A stretch of 64,000 nucleotides of DNA from Aphrocallistes beatrix (Eukaryota; Porifera; Hexactinellida; Sceptrulophora; Aphrocallistidae): positions 124,001 to 188,000 of the forward strand of contig OY725498.1 of assembly GCA_963281255.1 (NCBI GenBank), written 5' to 3'. The translations under genes were made by a program, and so were the position numbers. This document shows, one piece after another, positions 1 to 10,700 of the stretch (its first letter is position 1; each line of letters begins with the position of its first letter). A model generated the notes under the pieces. It was not told the DNA's origin. It did no database searches and worked only from the letters and a program-made list of their open reading frames with translations.

Positions 1-2891
1 GGTTTTCAACACATCGATCTCTTCTTCACAGACGGAAGCACCCCCCCGGACACTATACTCTCGTGAGTGCCACTTTTCACACCTCTGTGACAGCGATGAG
101 TTTACAATTTGTTTGTTTAGAGACTTCCTGAAAGTGGCGGAGAATGCGAAAGGTGGCATAGCTGTCCACTGTAAAGGTGAGTGGGGTTAAGCTAGCGCAG
201 AGGTGTGGCTGCTATCTCTATTTTGATTGGCTGTTTTAGCTGGACTGGGGAGGACTGGTACGCTGATCTGCTGCTACATGATGAAGCACTACGGATTCAC
301 TGCCACTGAGTCCATGGCCTGGCTACGGTGAGTTGGACCAGGGATAACTCTCTAAGCACTGAACCTCGTAATTAATTAATTAATTAAACTAATTATATTC
401 CATGTGGACCAGGGATATAATCTTTGGTATCGATAAACTAAGTTGACTTAATTCATTGAAAGATGACGAAAAATTATGAATTATTCAATTAATGAATTAT
501 TCAAAATCTCAAACATTAGTGCAGATTCTATGCCCAAAAGTGGTTAAAAGGTTCTCATGTTATATACCTCGAACATTGCGAGTCAGTTCCTAAGCGAAAT
601 ATCAAATATTTTTTTCATTATTTTAGTTTCAAATTTTGAGTAATTCATTGATAATTCATTGATAATTCATGAATTAGTCTTAGGGATAAACCGACAAAAT
701 GCTACTCATAAGTTCACATTATTGAAGAATGAGTAGAGTGTGGAAATCGTTCATTGGTCAGAAATCTATCACTGTCACTCGTGAAAATAAAATCCATTTT
801 TTTTTTTTGACAAAACAGAACCAAAATATGTCAAGAAGTAACACTTCAAGATTTCTCAATATAATATGACTAATGGCACCATGGATTACAGATTCTATTT
901 TTAGGATCTGCAGGCCTGGCTCTGTGATTGGTCCGCAGCAGATCTACCTCCTCGAGTAAGTTATCTCATCCCAGAATAGAACTCCTATAAATAGAATGTT
1001 ATGTGAGTCTGTGCAGGAAACAAGAATCCATGTGGAGGGACGGAGAGAGGGAAAGGAGAGACAACCAATCAACTGTCACGGAGCCTCTCTTGGAAGTGTC
1101 CCTGATGGATTGTGCCACCACAGAGAAATCAAATCGATTGGTTACTCGCTCTCAGAAGGTGCTACAACCCTCCGACACAATTAACACATCGCCACACCTA
1201 CCACTCAGTAGGACACATCGCGCATACCAGAGACCCGTTTCCGTCGTTGTGGAGAAGCTAGATGCCATAACACTAGGTACGAATAAAATATACTTACTCA
1301 AAAGAACAATTTCACACCTTGTGTTCTAAATTTAGAAAACAGCAGACATGGGAAGGTAGTGGGCAGGTCTAGCACTACTAGCTGTGTCCCAGCCCTCCAT
1401 CCCGACACCAAACCACTTCACACCTTCACCAAGCAAGAGACGCCTCCCACTCACTACGTTCTGCATCAAGACGAGAACGCAGCTCCGGCTAACTCAGGCC
1501 TGACTCAAGGAGACGAGCTGAACCGAATCAAGTACTCTCGCTGTCTCAAGAAGAGCGAATCAAACTCTGACTCTAAGCTACGCGCACTCAAACCCAACAA
1601 CCTCACACGGTGAGTCTATAAATAGATTGTGTCGCTGACTGATACTGAGGAACAACATATTTGCCAGCGGTCCCGATTTTTTCTTCTATTGAGCTAATTT
1701 TGACGAGTGTCTAGCTTTTACATGAAATTTCGCCATTTTGTCCCGCTTTTTTTTTGTTTCGATGCATAATACTTTTCTATTGCATCTCTATTTTATGATA
1801 GCTCAGGTTGGAATCTATGGTACCTATAAATAGATTGTGTCTTGTGCCACAATTTGGTGGCGGTGGTTATCAAGTTACGATTAAACCATTGAACCACAAG
1901 GTCATTTGAGTAAACTAAATCTCACGATTCTACGGATAATCTCAGAACAACAAAACCATCCATGGTTACGCAGTATAATAATCTCACAGCAGTCCCTATA
2001 AATAGAAGCGAGAGGCTATTGCACAGTTTTAGATTAAATTTCTAAACTGAAAAGCGACAATCATTCCGAGTCAAATCTTAGATTATTCGAATCAACAAAA
2101 CATTTGTAAATATGAATATTTACCAGCATTTGTGTCTGATTGGAGTGACTTAGTTCAAATATTCCGACACAACAGCGTTGCTAGGGTATTGAGTATTTCC
2201 TTACCAACTGAATCTAAGATCGGAATGTGAGTGGTCGAGCTCACAGCTGAGAAGTACTCCGGTCAGTCAGCTGATCGTATCCACTGGTTTCTATTTTTAG
2301 AATGCTCCATCAGCTGATTCCTGTTACCCCCTACGTAGTTGCGCGCGCCATTCCGACGTTCTTCTAGTCAAGTCTGTATCTAGGGTAGAACGCGGAGTGT
2401 CTAATTATAGAGTGCGCCCTTTCATTAGATTTGAGTTTGAATCTGAAATGGAAGTGGCAGCCGTGTGTCGCCCTGAGGTGGCAAGAGTGGGTGGATGGAA
2501 GGTGTCAATGGCGGAGGCGCCATATCTAACTGTAATCTGATTGGTCCAACTAATACCATGCTAACTAATGTATGCATAAAACCCATTGTGCTATTTATAG
2601 ATAAATATTATATTTTTAGAACGGAGACTCCCACTGGCGGCAAGACAAAGCCTCACAATTCATTTATATTCAAGTAAGACTCACATTCCTCAAACACCCC
2701 CTAACAACGCACATGTGTTATATAATTCTATTTATAGAATGCCCTCGTGGCATCCCGACAGCTCGCGTGCCACTTCTCAGAAGCACAAGATCACAGCGAC
2801 ACTTCTCCCCAGCCACGCCTCTCCCAACCCGACACAGTTCATGCGACAGAAGAACACGAGAGCTGGTGCTTCCCATACATACAAATTGTAA
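1..2891 (+). CDS. CDC14: CDC14-type dual-specificity protein phosphatase, 3' part of the gene (5' end outside window)
   Basis: CDC14 phosphatases remove phosphate from CDK-type Ser-Pro sites during mitotic exit and at centrosomes or cilia. Supported exons are 1-62, 121-176, 240-327, 905-955, 1017-1276 and 1360-1609; 2620-2673 and 2738-2891 are likely tail exons, with a TAA stop at 2889-2891. All junctions are GT/AG and phases match. Exons 2-3 encode the catalytic loop [11 protein letters not shown] (the CX5R motif with Cys and Arg present), followed by the family signature [13 protein letters not shown] in exon 4 and EKQ.SMW in exon 5. Later exons are Ser/Thr/Lys-rich, like the divergent CDC14 tail, so the last two are called from phase and composition only. 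Introns are short (58 bp to 1 kb). Another small exon between 1609 and 2620 cannot be excluded. Confidence 0.93.
1650..1822 (+). repeat. Dispersed repeat with 'tcccgc' motifs, copy 1
   Basis: An AT-rich segment containing spaced 'gtcccg' and 'tcccgctttt' words. It resembles segments at about 11440-11680 (reverse), 16975-17140 (reverse) and 53014-53225 (forward). One edge reads 'aacaacatatttgcca' and the other ends near 'ggttggaatctatgg'. It lies in a CDC14 intron. The family is unassigned; a small DNA transposon is likely. Confidence 0.55.
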
Positions 2892-3526
2892 TTAGTTACG
2901 CTAGCACCGCATAGGAATGTGACGACACATTCTCCTGTAGGATAGAGGTTGCTAGGTAGAATTGTGTCCGAGAAGACCACTGTCCGTAGGAACTGTGTCA
3001 GTCCTTGGCCGTTTGTAAATTTAGACTTTATTCAGTATCAACAAACTCCAAATAAGGATTTGGTCCTAAACTCCTCCATTCGCAATATAATATGACGTAT
3101 CACTGACACACAGAAAGTGACCCATACTTAACACCTCTAGGCTTGAATTCCTCCGTAGTTAGGGACCTACTGATAGGAATTCAAGCAAGTGGCACGAGTG
3201 TCGAGTCTCTGTCCCCCGCCTAAACTGTCCGACCTAAAACTTGAATTACGGTAGAGACTGAGTAACGTTAAACTCTATTAGCTCTGTCATCTCAGTGTTT
3301 AGTTAGACCGTGACGTCATTGAATGAGATAATTAATTTTATAAATAGCTGTGTCCTAAATATTTTTTCAACGAAGGGAAGGGAATAAATTCTGATTAATT
3401 CGTGGAGATATTTTCACACCTATTCTATTTTAGGAGATCAACTACAGTCTACCCTGACCCACTCACTCGCTTTCGTAAAATTAATCCCAAATTTAACACC
3501 TTTAATTTTTAACTGATTCAGAATTA

Positions 3527-3558
3527 TAACAACAACAACAACAACAACAACAACACAA
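3527..3558. repeat. (AAC)n microsatellite
   Basis: About ten head-to-tail AAC units in intergenic DNA. Confidence 0.9.
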
Positions 3559-3937
3559 CTCCTCACAGCTGTAGATATCTCATATTTAATTTTATCTACA
3601 TTAAACAGATTATTTTCCTATTTTTAGACACAGTAATGTTAACCATCGTTTCTAACTCTACCTAACATAGTTGTTGATATTTTAATTGTTTATACTCAAT
3701 AACACATTCTTATTATAGACTATACTCTTATTTCCGGTCTACTTACTACAGTTAATAATTTAGTGTTTGTTTACTATTTAAAATACCACATACAGTCGAA
3801 ACCGTTTTTTCTCACTCCGGTTTATCCTTACTTATCCGTTTTTTCTTACTATTTCAGAATCTTAATTATGTAAAAAATTCCAAATCTCTATTATTTTCCA
3901 TCGTTTTTTTCTTGCTGTTTGAACCTATAAAGAAATA

Positions 3938-4210
3938 CAGTCGACTCCGCTTAATAGGGTCACATCGGTCAGAGGACATTTTGCCCGATTAAGCGGAGGA
4001 CCCTATTAACCGAAAATATTTTGTATTAGCTTCTATGTGTGAGAGCTATTCCGGTCCTGCCAAAAGTGGCCCGATTAAGCGGAGGACCCTATTAACCGAA
4101 AATATTTTGTATTAGCTTCTATGTATGAGAGCTATTCCGGTCCTGCCAAAAGTGGCCCGATTAAGCGGTTGTCCCGATTAAACAGTGACCCTATTAAGCG
4201 GAGTCGACTG
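3938..4210. mobile_element. TA-flanked MITE, 'CAGTCGACTCCGCTTAAT' family (Tc1/pogo-like)
   Basis: The terminal inverted repeats start CAGTCGACTCCGCTTAATAG at the left, with the exact reverse complement at the right. The element is flanked by TA on both sides (3936-3937 and 4211-4212), as expected for a mariner/Tc1/pogo insertion. The interior has a duplicated block of about 105 bp. It has no coding capacity. Related copies are at 17312, 52723, 53600, 54872 and 60367. Confidence 0.85.
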
Positions 4211-4720
4211 TAGTAAGAACAAACCTGTTTCGACTGTATTTTGTTTGTATCTTATATTGGGCTGTGTGGTCAAATCGTTACAATTTTAATACATCAAAAG
4301 TCTGAGCATTTTCACAGACAGACATAGCACTAATTTCAGAACTGTGCTCCTAAACCTGTGAGGTGTGAAACTATTATGAGTAGACTCGAATGGACCACCC
4401 ACCCTGTGTTCTATAAATAGGATGAGAACAGCTGACTCACGATGAGACAGCTGTTCTCTCATGGTTGATTGGTAATGTGAAATGTCAATTCTGAGAATGA
4501 AGAAAACAAACAAAAGTGCAAACAATACTCTAAAAAATCTGCTTCTAATTTTAGTATCAGAGGTGAGAAAATTGCATTTGTAAATGAACTGCTGTGCTTT
4601 ATATTGATAAATCTGACTGGGTGGTTCTAAAAATAACTTGAAATCAACAACAACAACTCTTCACGGCTTCCCCTTCTAAAAATAGAACACAAATAAACAA
4701 TTGTTTACAAATGAAATGAT

Positions 4721-7700
4721 TTAAAGTGAACAACAAACCCCGAAAATAGTGTCAGTCAGCTGTTTGTATGCTAAATCCAGATCCGCGTTAACTATCTTGA
4801 CATCATACATTCCAGGTTGATCAGCTAAACGAACGTACAATGAAACAGCATAATACACTCCTCCGTTACTCGATCAGCTGATAATGTGATACATTGAGAA
4901 ATAGCTCACCGAATTGCATTTCCCTTTTCGCTATTTTTAATCTTTCCTGAATGACGATCTCCTCCTCACTGCCTCGTTTCTTCAGTCTCAGTTCCTGCAA
5001 GTGGCACGTTTAATACCCCGCCACTTCTCAAAGTGTCGGGACACAAACCACTTAGCATGGTGGCATGGTTATAATTACTTAATAATAAACTCACCAGTTC
5101 CTCCAAACTCGGGGGTTCGATGAAGATGTAGATAGGATTCATGTCTGTTTTCTTTATATTCTTGACACCCTAGATAATAAACAAACTTGTTTACTCGGCG
5201 GAAATGTCAACAGCTTTCACAGGGAACAAATCTTCAATTCAGATTGTGAGCAGTAGAGACATTTCTCTGGAAGAGATGGGGGACGTTCTGTCCGACTTCT
5301 TGAAGAGGACGAACGTTAGAAAGTCTCTGAGTGGGAACGAGCAGATTATTTACGACAAGCTGTCAGCGGGGATAAACCAAACTGGAACTGAAACTATGAG
5401 GCCGCGAGTGAAAGCTGAAAAGACCTCTGAACTATAAGCATATGTGTAACACCTTTAATTTGCTTCTAAATATTAAATTTGAGTCTCCACCAATGAATTC
5501 GTAGCTTTCGTCTCTGGCAGAACTTGCTCCCTGATTGGCTGTCATGGAGACAGGCGTATCGGAATAGTATAAAAGGAAGTGATGCACATAAACTCATTTT
5601 ATTTGTAATCTCAACTCAATTGCGGAATGTGGCGATCAGTTCGAGAAGTGGTCGAGGAGATTTTCTCAAACTCTACCAACACTTCACACTTCAACACGTC
5701 CCTCCACACGAACAACACTTCATCGCACCCCGGCAACCACTCGGACCACCTCTCACACGAGCACAACGATGGCACAGAGGCAATGCTCTTCCTCTTCCTC
5801 GCCATCATGGCGGGCGCCATGATGCGCTTCCTCTTCAAGCGCCTGCCGATCCCCTACACCGTGATGCTGATCATCTGCGGGCTGGTGGTCGGGTTCGTCG
5901 CCAAGACAGAGCCCGCCCTCACCAAGTACACGGCCATCGCGCACATGAACCCGCACCTGCTGCTCCACGTGTTCCTGCCCATCCTCATCTTCGAGAGCGC
6001 CTTCAGCATGGACGTCCACACCTTCAAGAAGACACTCTCGCAGACCATGGTGCTCGCGGGGCCCGGCCTCATGATCTGCACCTTCCTCACCGCCATCATG
6101 GCCAGGTACATATTCACGTACAACTGGAACTGGTTTGAGGCGCTAACTTTCGGTTCTGTCCTCTCCGCCACCGACCCAGTGGCCGTAGTGGCTCTCCTGA
6201 AGGAGTTGGGCGCCTCCAAGCGGCTCGGAATCACAATCGAGGGAGAATCGCTGCTCAACGACGGCTTCGCCATAATTCTCTTCAAAATATTCTTCAACTT
6301 CGTCATCCCCAACTCCGAGATGGGAGGTGTCAAGATGTTCATATTCATCATCAAGATCCTCTTGTGCGGGCCGCTGGCGGGCATCGGGATGGCTCGAGTG
6401 ACACTCTTCCTCCTCTCACACGTGTACAACGACGCCCTGGTGGAGATCACGCTGACCCTGGCCTCCACCTACATCACCTTCTGGATCGGAGAGCACTTCG
6501 AGATCTCGGGCGTGCTGGCCGTGCTCATCCTGGGAATCGAGATCAACAGCCAGAAGGCCAACATCAGTCCGGAAGTGGAGGTCTTCCTGCACAGGTTCTG
6601 GTCCATGCTGGAGTACCTGGCCAACACGCTCATCTTCATCATCGTGGGCGTGGTGATCGCGGACTCCGTGTTCATCGGGGTGGAGGCCATGGACTGGCTG
6701 TTCCTGGTGGCGCTCTACGTGGCTCTGCAGGTGATCCGCCTGGTGGCCATCGGCGGGCTGTGGCCCATCCTCACCAAGATCGGGTACGAGATCTCGTGGC
6801 GGAGCATCCTCGTCATGACGTGGGGCGGCCTCAGGGGGGCGGTGGGGCTGGCGCTGGCGCTGATCGTGTCGCAGGACGCCAGGGTGACCAGTCCGACCCT
6901 GGGCAGCAAGTTCCTCTTCCACACGGCGGGCATCGTCCTCCTGAGTCTGATGATCAACGCCACCAGCGTGAAGTACCTGCTGCGCGTGCTCGGCATGTTC
7001 GACATCTCCGTGGCCAAGCTGCACACCATGAAGACGGCCGTGGGGACGCTGAGGAGGGACCGCCGCCGCTCCATGAACATGCTCAAGTCTGACAAGTTCC
7101 TGGCGGACTCCTCCTGGGAGGTGGTGGAGAAGAACACGCGGATCCGGAACCCCTACCGCGTGGGGGGCAAGGGCGGGAAGCGGGAGCACCCCATGGACAA
7201 CCCCTTCAACCTGGCCGGCACGCAGTGCCCCAACTGCGACGAGCGCCTGGCCTCGCAGCTGCGGCCCAAGGAGCTGCAGGAGCTGAGCGAGGAGGTGCGG
7301 CAGCGGATCATCAAGGCGGAGAAGATCTCCTACTGGAAGCAGTTCGAGCTGGGCATGCTGGACAGGGACGCCGTGAGGGTTCTGCTGCACACGGCCGACA
7401 CCATCATCGACCAGGACAACAAGCTGATCGAGATGAAGGACATCCAGCACCACTGGCGCGTGCCGGCCGTCGTCACCAGGCTGCGCCTGTGGCTGGAGAA
7501 ACTGATCACGCTGCAGAACCGGTATGAGAACCGGTCCCTGCCGGAGCCGCGCTTCCGCTGCCTGCGGCCGATATTCCGGATGGTGAACACGCCGGTGTTC
7601 GACTACGTGATGATCTTGCTCGTGACGGTGAACGTGCTCACCATCCTGGCGGAGACGCTGCTCTTCTACCTGACCGGGGTGGAGCACTTCAGCTTCATCC

Positions 7701-10700
7701 TCGTGAACACCATCTTCTGCGTGGTCTACATCGTGGAGTGCGTGCTCAAGCTGTGCGGCCTGCGACACTACTACTTCTACTCCGCCTTCAACATCCTCGA
7801 CTTCCTGGTGCTCATCTTCTCCGTGATAGACACGCCCATCATGATCCTCATGTTCATCCTGCCCTCCCAGGGCGTGAACTCCCAGTTCGAGTCCTCCTTC
7901 AAGAACCTCTCCTTCATCAAGGTCATCCGCATCGTAAGGATCATCCGCTTCGGCCGCGTGCTGCGACTGACAAAGCTGCTGCTGCCCTTCTGTCTGCGCG
8001 TGGTGGAGTACTTCCTGAACCGGAAGCTCAAGTTCGGCTACGACGTGGGGAAGGGGTACATCGTGGGGAAGGAGGAGATGATGAAGACACTCTGCAACCT
8101 CACCTTCACGCCTCAGCCCATCCTCAACCGGTTCGTGCAGGCGTCAGAAAACGCGAGACTCGACACCACCCGACAGCTGGGACTGATCCGCAAGGACCAG
8201 CCGGGCATCGCCGTCTCCATCAAGACCACCCAGGCCACCCGGTCCGTCCTGAACAAGTGCAGCGAGACGATCCGCGAGCTGCAGTCGCGGGGCATCATCG
8301 ACGAGGAAGAGGCGCAGAAGCTGACGCAGCAGGTGGAGGCCAAGAAGAAGAACGTTCAGCACGCGCCGCACAGCATCGACTGCTCCGAGCCGCGGATCCT
8401 CCTCCAGAACCTGCCCTGGGTCTACGGCCTGGACAGGTCCGCCATCGACTACATCATGGAGCGCGCCACACTCATCAACTTCGAGACGGGGGAGATGATC
8501 ATCCGGCAGGGGGACCCCCCGGACGGGATCCACCTGATCATCAACGGACTGGCCAAGATCACGCAGAACACTCTCCTCGCGAACACAGACCCCGCCATCG
8601 ACGAGCGCTCGCGCCGCTACAGCAAGGTGCAAGGGGAGAGTTGGCCCGAGACGCACGAACGGGTGGTCCCCTCCTCCGCCGGGGGGGACGGCCCCATCCG
8701 CAAGTGCACCTCCTGCCAGTCCGATGTGTCGCAAGGGGATGAGGACACCATCTGGTCCGACTTCATCGGGACGGGGATCGTCCTGGGGGAGATGGGGGTG
8801 CTGCTCAACAGCAAGAAGAACGCGACGGTCATCAGCGAGATCCCCGTCCAGACCCTGTTCATCCAGACGGACACCCTCTTCCAGGCCATGTCCCAGTTCC
8901 CGGGCCTGGGGCAGATGCTGTGGAAGGTGCTGGGCATGCGCATCGCCGGGAAACTGCTGCTGGGCCTGAGCGAGTACGACGAGTGCACCTCGCAGGAGAT
9001 CCAGCTCATCTGCCAGGACTCCTACGTCCTGAGGCCGCAGGACTCAGGACTCATCTGCGTGGACGAGAAGGTCAAGCACGTGGTGCTCATCTCCGGCGGC
9101 TGCTGCGACGAGAAGAACCACGCCTTCAGCTTCCAGTCCCCCGAGATCATCCCCCCGGGTGTCCGCGTGGTGCGCGCCCTGGCGCCGGAGACGCGCCTGC
9201 TCGTGGTGCCCAAGGAGAGTCTGCGCGCCCAGCACGGCGGGCCGGCGGCTGCGGACGGCGAGGACGAGTCGGAGGAGGAGCCGGACCTGACGGAGCGGGT
9301 CTACCTCCTCCTGGCCTCCGTCCCGCACGTGGGGCGGCTGTTCTCGCGCCAGCGCTCCAGCTGCTCGCTGGACCTCTACTCGGACTTCACGCAGCACCAG
9401 GAGGACAAGGTGCGGCGCAGGTACCTCAGCAGGATCAACCGGAACGTCCGCAACTCCATCTGCAAGCTCTACCCGGCTTCCTCCGCCCAGAAGTTCTCCA
9501 GCTCCGTCCACGCACAGGACTCGCCTCTCCGGCACTCCCAGATCCAGGGCTCCCTCCCCTCCGCCCGCGACACCTCTCTTCACACCCCCTCCATGGCGGT
9601 CTCCTACTTCAAGAAGATCCGGGATGGAGAGACGTAACCGCAAAGCTCAGCTCAGCTCAGACTCTGCTTATTGTGTAGAATAGCGATGTGTGTACTGCTG
9701 CGTAATGAATATGAACTATACCGTGACGTCATCCTAGTACATACAACCACAGACATACAAACAAATGCACTGTTCTAATAATAGAACACATTTCACACCT
9801 CTCTCATGCCACAGCTTAACTCCATACAATAGCAGTTCTATTCAGTAGAGCATATGCAGAAACCTGACCTAACCTCACAGTAGGCACTATAGCCATAGTA
9901 ATAGTATTGAGTAGTATTTAAGTCCAGTTCCAGTATGAACCAGTGCTATTATTATACGTTAGTAAACAGAACACATTCGTAAACAAGTCGATGGGCCTAA
10001 TCGGGGTGTTGTTCCTCTCCCTCCTCTCTCTCCACCTGTGCCGCGGGATGGACACAATCCAAGTGGAGCTGACCACTCAGCAGAACCAGAACTCGCTACT
10101 TCCACTGCACATGCCCAAGTTCACGCGCCTCACGGACCAACCTTCCCACCTCTTGAAGCTGTCCCCCTCCCAGCTAGGTGTCCTGTTCTCACACCTCCTC
10201 GGACTGAACCCCTCCGAGAACCTGCACTGGGGGGGCGTCACCTCCTCCAACTTCTTGTTCCGTCCTCGCGCCATCGCACTCCTGACTGTGGACGGAATGG
10301 AAGAGAACAAACCTCTCTCTCTGCCACCCGAAACCACTTCGTACTCAGTGGTGAGGGGCAGCAGCCTCTCCGATTGGCTGAAGGGAGGATTCAACCCGAG
10401 CATGCTCAGATCCAGGTAAGCCACTCTGCCACTTTACTTCCGAATGCATGATCCGAGACATTTGACCAATAGAAGATCTGAACTTGTGTCGCTCTAGTGC
10501 AGTGGTTCTCAAACTTTTTCCCTGGCGACCCCCCTAACAATTGTCAAATGAATTAACGACCCTAATTTTTACCACAGTAAACCCATATTCAATATAGCTG
10601 TCCATATATTTTCGCTTTTTGGCTTCTGTGGCCATAACTTTTGACTATTTAGAATTTTAGATTGAATGTAATTAAAATATAAACATGATACTGAAGGTAT

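Larger units (their letters stand above)
2892..4720. other. Intergenic stretch between convergent CDC14 and guanylate kinase 3' ends
   Basis: No coding potential is seen. It holds an inverted repeat around 3142-3187 (arms gcttgaattcct / aggaattcaagc), an (AAC)n microsatellite near 3527-3558, a MITE at 3938-4210, and several MEF2-like words (3618, 4411, 4676). Confidence 0.6.

Noticed and set aside
5627..9637. Bacterial origin or contamination for the GC-rich gene
   Set aside because: The exchanger + voltage sensor + cyclic-nucleotide fusion is an animal/eukaryotic sperm NHE layout, and the gene has a TATA promoter and lies inside a host intron.
5753..9643. Many long open frames on both strands overlapping the exchanger gene
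   Set aside because: They are shadows caused by high GC. Their composition (His/Gln/Val-rich or Arg/Pro/Gly-rich) matches no family, while the 5627 frame encodes three recognisable domains.
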